Shown: piece by piece, positions 1 through 6,607 of the stretch | Numbering within the stretch: the first letter of the stretch is position 1 | Layout: each line of letters opens with the position of its first letter | Notes under the pieces: model-generated | The model's database searches: none | The model's input: the letters and a program-made list of their open reading frames with translations, nothing else | Told to the model about the DNA's origin: nothing | Position numbers and translations under genes: made by a program | Assembly (NCBI GenBank): GCA_026397575.1 | Contig: JAPLUP010000037.1 | Coordinates: forward strand, 1 to 7,783 | Origin: Candidatus Zixiibacteriota bacterium | GTDB taxonomy: Bacteria; Zixibacteria; MSB-5A5; CAIYYT01 | Direction: 5' to 3' | DNA: 7,783 nucleotides

Positions 1-80
1 AGAGACCGTGGCTGCGAACAACAAGTGGATATGCAGGCAACAATCGTGGCATTAACATCATGCCCGAGGTTTACGACTAA
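1..80 (+). pseudogene. VgrG spike, upstream fragment ending at a premature TAA
   Basis: The frame that encodes the spike downstream is open from the left edge (codons from base 3) to a TAA at 78-80. The 25 residues read here include W-L-R-T-T, then A-G-N-N-R-G, then I-M-P-E-V-Y-D. This fits the gp5/VgrG OB fold, where a W-x-R-x segment and an A-G-x-x-R-G segment lead into P-E-V-G-D-E-V-L-V. The next codon should be the Glu or Gln before V-L-V-G-F but is TAA, a single-base change from GAA or CAA. I read this as the end of the N-terminal part of one vgrG gene rather than a separate gene. The rest of the N-terminal part, expected to hold the gp27-like domains, lies outside the window. Confidence 0.7.
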
Positions 81-611
81 GTGCTGGTCGGATTTGAAAT
101 GGGTGATTCCAACATGCCGGTTGTGCTCGGCTCGCTCTGGAATGGTATGGATAAACCACCCCAATCAGCGATCGATCCGGGTGGCGATGATGGTGAGTTG
201 TCGAAGAATGACAACAAGGTGATTTACACTCGTACCGGACACCAGATTATCCTGAGCGACAAAGACGGCGCGGGCAAGATCAAAATTGTCGACCGCACTG
301 GCAACAACACCATGATCATTGATTCCAAAGAGAACACAATTAGTATTACTGCCGATAAAGACTACAATCTTACCGTTAAAGGTAATATCACTATGAAGGC
401 TGACGGCGATTTTAAGCTTGAGGCGCAAAACGTGTCGATTGACGCCAAGATGTCCTGTAAGATCAAGGCGGGGAGCGGCGGCGCCGAGATAACCAGTAGC
501 GGCATGATGAAACTGGATGCCTCGGCCAAGATGGATGTTGGCGCTGCCATGATCGACATCAACGGGAAAGGACCGGTTAACGTCAAAGGCACGCCGATTT
601 CGCTAAACTAG
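81..611 (+). CDS. vgrG: VgrG/TssI spike protein, C-terminal part (OB-fold end and beta-helix needle)
   Basis: VgrG forms the trimeric tip spike that pierces the target membrane and carries effectors. Residues 1-25 give V-L-V-G-F-E-M-G-D, then P-V-V-L-G-S-L-W-N-G and K-P-P, the signature of the OB-fold end in VgrG/gp5 proteins. From about residue 48 the chain shows T-G-H-Q-I-I-L, D-R-T-G-N-N and then short alternating polar/hydrophobic strands (I-S-I-T-A, N-L-T-V, N-I-T-M) as in the needle beta-helix. It ends V-K-G-T-P-I-S-L-N, typical of VgrG termini. There is no extra effector domain after the needle. The GTG at 81 directly follows the in-frame TAA at 78-80, so this is most likely the rest of a broken gene. 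Reinitiation at GTG is possible, with only a weak GAGG at 65-68 as ribosome-binding site. The tssE start lies 3 bases after the stop. Family call is secure; intactness is not. Confidence 0.85.
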   Translation: MLVGFEMGDSNMPVVLGSLWNGMDKPPQSAIDPGGDDGELSKNDNKVIYTRTGHQIILSDKDGAGKIKIVDRTGNNTMIIDSKENTISITADKDYNLTVKGNITMKADGDFKLEAQNVSIDAKMSCKIKAGSGGAEITSSGMMKLDASAKMDVGAAMIDINGKGPVNVKGTPISLN

Positions 612-614
612 ACT

Positions 615-962
615 ATGGCTGACGAAGCGCTTCGTGTACCTATAGAGATCAAAGACTGCCGTTTCCTTCGCAGCGGCAGAGCAGACGAGTTTGCCCGATT
701 TCTCGTAGAAACCGAGTTGGGCAGCTATCGCCCTGACCCGGAACTGGGCTGTCGTTCGCCATACTTCACGCCCGAGTATTCCAACGACCTAAAGACTGAC
801 GTGCGCAATCACGTGTTGGAACAGTTTCGGCGCTACATGGGCGTCATGGTCAATGTCACGATTTCCGACAAGGTTGAGCAAAACATCACCGCGACTTTCA
901 CCTGTCGCGTCTATGGAACCGCGCGAGACGGGCAGCGATTCGATCTCTCCTGGGAGATATAA
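615..962 (+). CDS. tssE: gp25-like baseplate protein / sheath initiator (TssE), divergent
   Basis: This 115-residue protein is about the size of the gp25 core that starts sheath polymerisation on the baseplate. The middle holds E-L-G-S-Y-R-P-D-P-E-L-G-C, resembling the G-x-R-x-x-P-x-F-G-C segment of gp25/TssE proteins. A helix follows (residues about 57-75), then a V-x-V strand and closing strands (T-A-T-F-T-C-R-V and F-D-L-S-W). The E-P-R motif usual after the helix is not clear; L-E-Q-F-R-R-Y stands in its place. The N-terminus lacks the extension of many proteobacterial TssE proteins. Its place between the spike and tssF, with 3-base gaps on both sides, strongly supports the call. It could instead be an uncharacterised baseplate protein with a gp25 fold. 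Confidence 0.72.
   Translation: MADEALRVPIEIKDCRFLRSGRADEFARFLVETELGSYRPDPELGCRSPYFTPEYSNDLKTDVRNHVLEQFRRYMGVMVNVTISDKVEQNITATFTCRVYGTARDGQRFDLSWEI
952..958 (+). promoter_or_regulatory. Ribosome-binding site for the TTG start of tssF
   Basis: The purine-rich GGGAGAT inside the last codons of tssE ends 7 bases before the TTG at 966. No in-frame ATG near the 5' end would keep the N-terminal helix, so this site supports TTG as the true start. Confidence 0.5.
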
Positions 963-965
963 TCC

Positions 966-2720
966 TTGAATACCAAATGGACCGACCGCGAAGAGCGGGT
1001 ATACAACGAGTTAGTTGATCGACTTCGTTTCTGGGGCTATCAGGTGCCGTCGGGCGAGAAGTCGCTCGATCCGGCTCTGCTGTTGATGCTCAAAGCATTC
1101 GCCTATCATGCCGTGCAAACCGAGGACCGACTGAAGCAGGCCTCGGAAACGGTGATCGACACGATGATCGCGGAATTCTTCATGACGGGATTGAAGCGAC
1201 CGATTCCGGCGTTTACGATGTTATCCTGTTGCTGCTCTGACAAAGGGACTGTGGTTGAAACCGATATGGAGTTTCTCTGTCGACTCTCCGGGGCCAGAGC
1301 GCGTGACTATTCGTTCTTCCCGCTTTACAATCAGGAAGTGTATGATGTAAATGCCGATGTCGTTTTCTTCGTCTCCGGCGATTACTTCCGGGTGCTGAAG
1401 GCACTGCCGCCGGAAGCGGACAAGTGGGAAGAAACACTGCAATCACCGCACTATCGCACGATGCAGCGCTCGGCGCCGCCGCCGTTGGGCGGTACCCTTT
1501 ACATAGGAATCACCGCCGGTCTGCCTTTGGAGGAAGTCGGCGCTCTGCAGTTGTACACCGGTCCGGATGCGCCGACCGGCAAGATGCTCAACTGGGTGGA
1601 CTGGCAGGTGGTGACGTCAGGAAAACGGCATCCGTCGTTCAAGCCGGGTAGCCATCATGACAAGTTAGAGATCTTCAAGCACCTTGATATCCGCGAACTG
1701 GAACTTGACGGTAGTTTTCAAAGCCGGCTCTACAGTTCCGATTTCTTGACTTCCGGCAAGTTGCTCTGGCATTTTAAGCACTACCTGGCACCGGCAAAAG
1801 GGTTCGCTCATGTTCCGGTCGAGATGTATGCCACTGCCGAGAAGTTGGTATTGCCGCCGCAGATTGAAAACAAGTTCTCTCAGATCGATTTCGGCGGCAT
1901 CAAGATACCGCGGCTATGGTTGCGGGTCGATTTGGCGCGCGACGAACGTGTCGGGGATCTGCGCAATTTCCGCTTCTTTGACACCAACACATTTCCGGTA
2001 ATCAATCGCCGCAAGAATCACCGCAACAAGTATACCATGGGTCAACCGGCGTTGGAGGTCAGCCTATTTGAGTATGCCGATGCTGACTCCGCGAATCTGC
2101 CTGACAAACTATTTTCCATCGACCGTGTCTGGGACGCCAACGACAATGAGTATTCCAGCCACCTCGATCTGATGGCTTTCGCAAATCCCCGCAAATACAT
2201 GGTCGTTGAGGAAGAGAATGACCTCAAGATCAAGTTCAACTTTGTGCCGACCGGCAAGGAAGCCCCCGACTTCGTGGTGGTCGGGTACTCTATGACGGAA
2301 GGGAGCGACGGCAATGGGATCGGCGCCGAAGTCGACTTCCAGTTGGTGAAACCCCATCCCCAGATCAAGGCCGTGCGCAACCTGATTACATCCTCGGGCG
2401 GATCGGACGCTCGATCGCTCCAAGAGATCAAACATCTCACGGGATTCTTTCTGCGCAATCACGGCGTGGCGCTTTCGGAAGGGGAGATCGAGTATCTGGC
2501 GCGCAACTTTGATGGCCGTATCGAGGAAGCCAAGGCGGTGCGTGGTGTAAGCCGTAGCGCCGGCGGTCTGGTTCCGTCAGTACTTGTCGACGTGCACCTC
2601 AAGTCGGACTTGAAAATCTCGGATGAGGAACGACAGTACCTGCTGCAGCGGCTAAGTGACTATCTTGACAGTTATACGCCGCTTAATCTGCACCTTGAAG
2701 CACGACTGGCTGGATCATGA
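966..2720 (+). CDS. tssF: T6SS baseplate wedge subunit TssF
   Basis: TssF forms the wedge of the baseplate with TssG and TssE and is distantly related to phage gp6. The protein is 584 residues, close to the usual TssF length. Near the N-terminus, S-L-D-P-A-L-L-L-M-L-K-A-F-A-Y (residues 33-47) matches the D-P-x-x-x-x-L-L-x-x-F-A segment of the family. K-R-P-I-P-A at 77-82 matches the hallmark R-P-x-P motif. Near residue 478 a G-G-S-D-A-R-S stretch, a helix and V-A-L-S-E-G-E-I-E-Y-L-A follow the pattern of the gp6/baseplate-J C-terminal region. The start is TTG, backed by GGGAG upstream. The gene begins 3 bases after tssE and its TGA stop overlaps the tssG ATG. Residues 88-90 are three cysteines in a row, which is unusual. 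No membrane segment is evident; a cytoplasmic location is expected. Confidence 0.85.
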   Translation: MNTKWTDREERVYNELVDRLRFWGYQVPSGEKSLDPALLLMLKAFAYHAVQTEDRLKQASETVIDTMIAEFFMTGLKRPIPAFTMLSCCCSDKGTVVETDMEFLCRLSGARARDYSFFPLYNQEVYDVNADVVFFVSGDYFRVLKALPPEADKWEETLQSPHYRTMQRSAPPPLGGTLYIGITAGLPLEEVGALQLYTGPDAPTGKMLNWVDWQVVTSGKRHPSFKPGSHHDKLEIFKHLDIRELELDGSFQSRLYSSDFLTSGKLLWHFKHYLAPAKGFAHVPVEMYATAEKLVLPPQIENKFSQIDFGGIKIPRLWLRVDLARDERVGDLRNFRFFDTNTFPVINRRKNHRNKYTMGQPALEVSLFEYADADSANLPDKLFSIDRVWDANDNEYSSHLDLMAFANPRKYMVVEEENDLKIKFNFVPTGKEAPDFVVVGYSMTEGSDGNGIGAEVDFQLVKPHPQIKAVRNLITSSGGSDARSLQEIKHLTGFFLRNHGVALSEGEIEYLARNFDGRIEEAKAVRGVSRSAGGLVPSVLVDVHLKSDLKISDEERQYLLQRLSDYLDSYTPLNLHLEARLAGS

Positions 2721-3634
2721 AGACGGAATTCATTACCGCCGACTACAGACTAAATGAGCGGATTCGTTTAACCGAGTTTTCGTTTCTGCTGGCGTCGCTG
2801 GGGATTCCCACTACCGAATTTGCGTTTATCAGTCACGAAGCTCAAGGGGCATTTCATACCGACATCGAGGCCATACGCACGTTAACTGCGCGAACATCCA
2901 AGCGCGAGGATCGTGTCGTGGCCGCTCATTTGCCGTCATTCAAGAACCATTTCCCCGACACTTTTTTTGTCGAACAAATGGAAGAGTCGGATCACCATCC
3001 GGGAGAGATGGAGAACAAGTATCTTGAATTCTGGAGCGCCTTCGACACAATCACCTATCGTTTCTGGATCGCATTCCATGTTCTCAAACTTCGGCTGCTG
3101 TTTTGCGTTGATGATCCGGACACCGAATTGCTCTATTGGGAGCATCTCGGTGGCGAATTACCGTCCTTGTCCAAAGAAGACAGACGTTTTCTGTTGCTGT
3201 TGCGGTTCTTCGCGCCGTTCTTTCGGGGGCGACGCCTACTCTATGAAAGAGTGCTACCGGCGTTCTTGAAGAAAGAAGTGACCGTTGATGAAAACATCTG
3301 GCACGAGGAAAATGTGCCCGAGCAGTTTCAGAATCGACTCGGAGAATCAAACAGTTTTCTGGGACGCGACCTCTATCCCGGAGCGACGTTCTGCGAGAAT
3401 TTCTCGACGTTCCGGATCAATGTCAACGGTCTGGGCATGGAAGACATCACCGAGTTCGCGCCCGAGGGAGCAAAGCGATCCGTGGTGAACAACCTAACCG
3501 TGCTCTTTGCGCCGGCGCATCTGCGAGCTGTCGTGCGCTACAATTTCGATTCGGGATTGGCGCCGTTTGCTCTCGGCGCTGAGAATCAGTCGGCTTATCT
3601 CGGGTTTTCGACGTTCTTGCGAGAAACCGCGTAG
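2717..3634 (+). CDS. tssG: T6SS baseplate wedge subunit TssG
   Basis: TssG joins two TssF copies in each baseplate wedge and binds TssK. The protein is 305 residues, near the common TssG size of 300-350. The strongest evidence is the C-terminal half: L-G-E-S-N-S-F-L-G-R-D (from residue 208) matches the L-G-x-x-x-x-L-G motif. It is followed by F-R-I-N-V-N-G-L, then an F-A-P-E-G segment like the F-L-P-G-G of the family, and a closing L-G-F-S-T-F-L like the L-G-x-x-(S/T)-x-L ending. The ATG overlaps the tssF stop (ATGA), so the two are translationally coupled, as expected for proteins that assemble together. The first half is less conserved and rich in aromatic and charged residues. No membrane segment is seen. 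Confidence 0.83.
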   Translation: MKTEFITADYRLNERIRLTEFSFLLASLGIPTTEFAFISHEAQGAFHTDIEAIRTLTARTSKREDRVVAAHLPSFKNHFPDTFFVEQMEESDHHPGEMENKYLEFWSAFDTITYRFWIAFHVLKLRLLFCVDDPDTELLYWEHLGGELPSLSKEDRRFLLLLRFFAPFFRGRRLLYERVLPAFLKKEVTVDENIWHEENVPEQFQNRLGESNSFLGRDLYPGATFCENFSTFRINVNGLGMEDITEFAPEGAKRSVVNNLTVLFAPAHLRAVVRYNFDSGLAPFALGAENQSAYLGFSTFLRETA

Positions 3635-3674
3635 AAGGATATATTGCACCTCAAGTTCTGTATGGGTGAAACTG

Positions 3675-5150
3675 ATGATGGACGATTTTAATGTTTGGGG
3701 AGTGAACTGGATTGATGGTATGCTGGTGACCAGCGTCCATCTCAACCAGCAGGAGGACTTCGCGCTCAATCTGAGTCGCTGGGTCGCATCGCATTTGGCC
3801 GGCGGTTACGGAATCGCAAAACCGGCCGGCATCCGCAACGAACCGCTGGAAATTCAACTGCGACGTGAGGGCAATCTTGCTTATGTCACGGTGGTGCGTT
3901 GCGTGGCAATACTACCGAACGGCACACCAATTCAGATCAACGATGAATTCGGCGAATTCCGCGTGGTCGAACTCAAGATCGACCTGACCAAAGAGACACG
4001 CGAACGGCTGCCGATTTATCTTTATGCCTCGCCTTCAGACAAGACGACATTCGGCCAACCGCTTTCGGGCGAGCAATTGAGTCGCCTGCCGTTTCAGGTA
4101 CCCCGCTTGATTCTGTCCGTGGGACCGTCCCAAACGTTAAGCGTTTCATGCGGATTCCAGATCGCCGAACTGCTGCGAGCCGGCAACGACTATGAAGTCA
4201 ACTCCAACTTTGTGCCGGCCATTCTCTCCACGATCTGTGGCAAAGCGATCTCCAGTCGGATGGAACGTATGCGCAAGACTGTCGATGAAATTCAAAGAGT
4301 GGGATTGGCGGCCATTGCCGAAGTGCGCGCCAAGACCAAGAGCCGTCCGTCCGCGTCGGAGGAAGAAAACAACCGGGGTATATTCTTGCAGACCGAGACG
4401 CTGCTTCATTACATCAACTACAGTTACAACCAGCTCTTTGATGGGTTTGCCGGAATCAGCAGCCGCGCCTTGATAAACTATTTCACCGGCCTCGTCGGCG
4501 GATTCCAGCAGGGATTTTTGATCTACCCCGAATTGCGCGAGTATGTTCGCAATGCGCAGCTCTCGACCGACAGCGGAGCGACTGCCGGCGGCACGATTTT
4601 GCCGGAATTGCGCGACTATCAAACCCGCGAGTACGGTCTGGATCAGATGACACAGTTCTTCGACGACTCCGAGAAGACACTGAAGTACATCGCATCAATC
4701 CTGAGCTACTATGCTTCCGGCGCCGCCGGACGTGCGACCGACTCCATCGAGAGAGATGGTTTCCGGTTCCAGTTGCAACACCACGGTGCGGTCAAGTATT
4801 CATTCCGTAACAATCGTCATCATATCATCATTGACGGTGTCGACCCTCGCGGTACCGAGGATGTCATTTTGCGGCTGGACAAGAAAGTGCTGCCGATTCA
4901 GCACGCCGGCAACGTCATTATCTATCTCGGCGCCAATGAAGTTGATGATATCGCGGCGGCCTCCGTGGCGCGCAAGCCGGTGGATGACGCCACCAACCCA
5001 GATTATTGGCTGATTCAGCCAAACGAGTATTTCCCGCTAAAATGCAATCGTCTGGATCGATTGAACGTTATTATTGATGGCCAGGTAGACCGCGCAGCAT
5101 TGGAAGCGGTCAAAATGAATCACGTGGCGATCTTCAGCAGATCGCGTTAG
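3675..5150 (+). CDS. tssK: T6SS baseplate adaptor TssK
   Basis: TssK is a trimer that links the baseplate wedges to the envelope complex: its N-terminal part binds TssF/TssG and its C-terminal head contacts TssL/TssM. The product is 491 residues (490 if the second ATG at 3678 is used), slightly above the usual 440-450. N-terminal V-N-W-I-D-G-M-L (10-17), followed by H-L-N-Q-Q, matches the family opening of W-x-x-G-M-x-L and H-x-x-Q-Q. I-L-P-N-G-T-P-I fits the L-P-D-G strand. N-F-V-P-A-I-L near 178-184 corresponds to the F-I-P-P-x-L segment. A charged helix from about 196 may form the trimer coiled coil, and residues from about 363 form the likely head domain. The open frame extends upstream to 3507 but there overlaps tssG, so I start at the ATG where homology begins; GGGTGA lies just upstream. 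The 40-base gap after tssG is the largest in the window. Confidence 0.86.
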   Translation: MMDDFNVWGVNWIDGMLVTSVHLNQQEDFALNLSRWVASHLAGGYGIAKPAGIRNEPLEIQLRREGNLAYVTVVRCVAILPNGTPIQINDEFGEFRVVELKIDLTKETRERLPIYLYASPSDKTTFGQPLSGEQLSRLPFQVPRLILSVGPSQTLSVSCGFQIAELLRAGNDYEVNSNFVPAILSTICGKAISSRMERMRKTVDEIQRVGLAAIAEVRAKTKSRPSASEEENNRGIFLQTETLLHYINYSYNQLFDGFAGISSRALINYFTGLVGGFQQGFLIYPELREYVRNAQLSTDSGATAGGTILPELRDYQTREYGLDQMTQFFDDSEKTLKYIASILSYYASGAAGRATDSIERDGFRFQLQHHGAVKYSFRNNRHHIIIDGVDPRGTEDVILRLDKKVLPIQHAGNVIIYLGANEVDDIAAASVARKPVDDATNPDYWLIQPNEYFPLKCNRLDRLNVIIDGQVDRAALEAVKMNHVAIFSRSR

Positions 5151-5154
5151 GGAA
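5149..5154 (+). promoter_or_regulatory. Ribosome-binding site before the tail-anchored protein
   Basis: AGGGAA overlaps the tssK stop codon and ends only 2 bases before the ATG at 5157. The spacing is short, which suggests translation coupled to tssK termination. Confidence 0.35.
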
Positions 5155-5156
5155 GC

Positions 5157-6071
5157 ATGTCCGAAAAACTAAAAGCGCTGATCAATTCGGTTTTTATACA
5201 GCTTAACCGCTACGAAAAACGGCAGCCCGACTTCTCAGCCGAAGTCTTTCTGCGGGAGTGCGAGTCGTATTATGCCGAGTTGGATCGGCTTGATCTCTCG
5301 GGCGAGATCGGCAATCTGGTGGATGAGCACCTCAAGCTACGCGTCAACACCGTTCCGCGTCAGGCGCAACCATTGACGCTGGTTGTTGCCAACCTGTTGC
5401 CACTCTATTTCTGGTATGTCAGACGCCCCCCCCAGCAATGTCAGAACGCTTTTCTGGCGGCCAAAAAATTACGCGGCACTGTCGATGACAGTCAATTTAT
5501 CGAACAGACGGTAACGCCACTGATTTTCGGCCAGAAGATCAGGAGTTTTGGCAAGCATGAAAATACCTTGCGTTCGATGCTGCTGAATCGGTTCGCGCAG
5601 ATCGCCGCCAATTTCCGGGAGACCGATCAGGTTTCCGGATCAACTTCTCAAGTATTCCGAACTGATTCCTGGCAGAAAAAGATGCTCCACATCGCAGCGT
5701 GCACGCAGCAGGGACGCAAGGCTGAGATTCGCTCGTTTGCTCCCGAAGAAGAACTGCGTAACATGACGACACAGAGCGATTTTGCGGCGTGGTATCTGAG
5801 CGTCAATGAAGTGTACAAAGGCCAAAGCCGCTTCCTGCTGGCGATTGCGAAATTTTTCGGTTCGATCGGCTCGGCAATCATGTCGGTGTTCAACCTGCGG
5901 TTCGTTTTTCACATCTTCCGCGATCGCTGGCCGGTGTACATTGTCTATCTGGTGTTAACGCTGCTTTTCTTTTATGCCGCCGTAAGCGTTCGACCGTTCT
6001 GGGAAAAACAGCATAGTGCGGAAAAGACAAAATTGGAATCGGCTCACGATAGCAAGGAGTTGTACCGATGA
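5157..6071 (+). CDS. Unrecognised tail-anchored membrane protein in the tssL position
   Basis: I do not recognise this 304-residue protein by sequence. Visible features: no signal peptide; a mainly helical polar N-terminal region (about 1-220) with a short hydrophobic patch near V-V-A-N-L-L-P-L-Y-F-W; a semi-hydrophobic segment (about 222-252); one clear membrane helix at 259-278 (PVYIVYLVLTLLFFYAAVSV); and a charged tail of 26 residues. This is the topology of TssL/DotU, a cytoplasmic domain anchored by a C-terminal helix, and the gene sits between tssK and the GTPase exactly where tssL sits in classical clusters. However, none of the DotU hallmarks, such as a lDE-type motif with a later GF-x-G-x-Y segment, is visible. 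I infer that it is an envelope subunit contacting TssK and the GTPase, perhaps a very distant TssL. Its stop overlaps the next start (ATGA). A run of eight C lies inside the gene at 5426-5433. Confidence 0.6.
   Translation: MSEKLKALINSVFIQLNRYEKRQPDFSAEVFLRECESYYAELDRLDLSGEIGNLVDEHLKLRVNTVPRQAQPLTLVVANLLPLYFWYVRRPPQQCQNAFLAAKKLRGTVDDSQFIEQTVTPLIFGQKIRSFGKHENTLRSMLLNRFAQIAANFRETDQVSGSTSQVFRTDSWQKKMLHIAACTQQGRKAEIRSFAPEEELRNMTTQSDFAAWYLSVNEVYKGQSRFLLAIAKFFGSIGSAIMSVFNLRFVFHIFRDRWPVYIVYLVLTLLFFYAAVSVRPFWEKQHSAEKTKLESAHDSKELYR
5426..5433 (+). repeat. Homopolymer tract of eight C
   Basis: Eight consecutive C bases encode part of R-R-P-P-Q-Q in the tail-anchored protein. The gene is in frame with eight C; gain or loss of one would truncate it. 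This could be a slippage site or just an error-prone spot for sequencing. Confidence 0.5.
6054..6059 (+). promoter_or_regulatory. Strong ribosome-binding site of the GTPase gene
   Basis: AAGGAG lies 8 bases before the ATG at 6068, inside the end of the preceding gene. It is the best Shine-Dalgarno match in the window and fixes the start of the GTPase. Confidence 0.65.
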
Positions 6072-6607
6072 GCCCGATGGAATTAATCAAGAAGGCCTTC
6101 GGTATTTTCAAGAAAAAATCGGCGGCGCCCCCGAAAGCAGCCGATGCGCCGTTTGAGCATGATGATAATGTCGTGCTGGTGTTTGGCCATTCCAATGCCG
6201 GCAAAACGGTTTATTTCTCCGTGCTATATGAGTTGCTAAAAGGCAATGCGGATTTCAAACTATCGCCTCTGGACAACGAAACTGCCGCCAACCTGATCGA
6301 GAACTACAATCTGATGCGGGGCAAACTGCTAAGGATCAAGGACGGCAGACAGGTCGAAATCGAAGGCGAACGCAAATTCCCGACCATGACTTCGGAAACG
6401 CGTATCAGACTCTCTCCATCGCCCAACCGGGTGAATTACGCAAGCAGTTTTCCAAATTTTTCCCATTCGCGCGGGCGGCGTTGTTCTTCCTTGATGCCTC
6501 CGTGCTTGATACCGATGTGCTGTTGCGAGAGCAGATTGCGGCATTTCAAACGATTCTGCATGATCTCAGGGACTGTGTGCCCAAGCGGTTACCGGTCGGA
6601 ATCGTGA
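6068..6607 (+). CDS. TssM-like P-loop GTPase, N-terminal part (frame broken after about 6415)
   Basis: This is the first part of a GTPase whose gene continues in another frame. After a lysine-rich start comes the strand N-V-V-L-V-F and the Walker A/G1 motif G-H-S-N-A-G-K-T (residues 40-47). A helical region follows, then K-F-P-T-M-T (103-108), which fits the P-x-x-T of switch I. From about base 6416 to the TGA at 6605-6607 this frame gives an unlikely Cys/Arg/Ser/Pro-rich sequence, while the frame one base back encodes a fluent protein to the window end. I therefore take only about residues 1-116 as genuine. The start is ATG, overlapping the previous stop, with AAGGAG 8 bases upstream. Position after tssK and a tail-anchored gene suggests the tssM slot. 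It could alternatively be a dedicated GTPase subunit not homologous to TssM. Confidence 0.7.
   Translation: MSPMELIKKAFGIFKKKSAAPPKAADAPFEHDDNVVLVFGHSNAGKTVYFSVLYELLKGNADFKLSPLDNETAANLIENYNLMRGKLLRIKDGRQVEIEGERKFPTMTSETRIRLSPSPNRVNYASSFPNFSHSRGRRCSSLMPPCLIPMCCCESRLRHFKRFCMISGTVCPSGYRSES
6410..6416 (+). repeat. Short CT repeat at the likely frameshift point
   Basis: CTCTCTC lies where the reading frame must change. Removing one CT unit joins the two frames as R-I-R-L-S-I-A-Q-P-G-E with no stop, so a dinucleotide gain here is the simplest single change that explains the break. A lost base or a larger nearby deletion is also possible. Confidence 0.4.

Noticed and set aside
1..611. Extracellular contractile injection system (Afp/PVC type) instead of T6SS
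   Set aside because: The spike alone could fit either, but the following TssF, TssG and TssK are specific to T6SS.
2042..2458. 138-codon minus-strand open frame inside tssF
   Set aside because: It is antisense to conserved tssF sequence, has no domain signature and overlaps a second minus-strand frame, which is typical of shadow frames.
3507..3674. Upstream extension of tssK to an ATG at 3507
   Set aside because: It lies inside the conserved end of tssG in another frame and gives an Arg/Ser-rich sequence unlike TssK; family similarity begins just after the ATG at 3675.
3797..3831. Imperfect GC-rich inverted repeat (GCCGGCGGTT and AACCGGCCGGC)
   Set aside because: It is inside tssK coding sequence, has a one-base mismatch in pairing, no U-run, and no downstream gene boundary, so it is not a convincing terminator or operator.
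4146..4622. 158-codon open frame on the minus strand inside tssK
   Set aside because: It is wholly antisense to a well-recognised TssK, shows no recognisable motif, and has no gene-like spacing to other genes.
6454..6460. A-AAT-TTT heptamer in the frame of 6068, suited to a programmed -1 shift into the frame that continues the GTPase
   Set aside because: The protein-like reading already follows the -1 frame upstream of it (P-G-E-L-R-K-Q-F from 6427), so a shift at 6454 would leave about 40 bases read in the wrong frame. I saw no clear downstream stimulatory structure.
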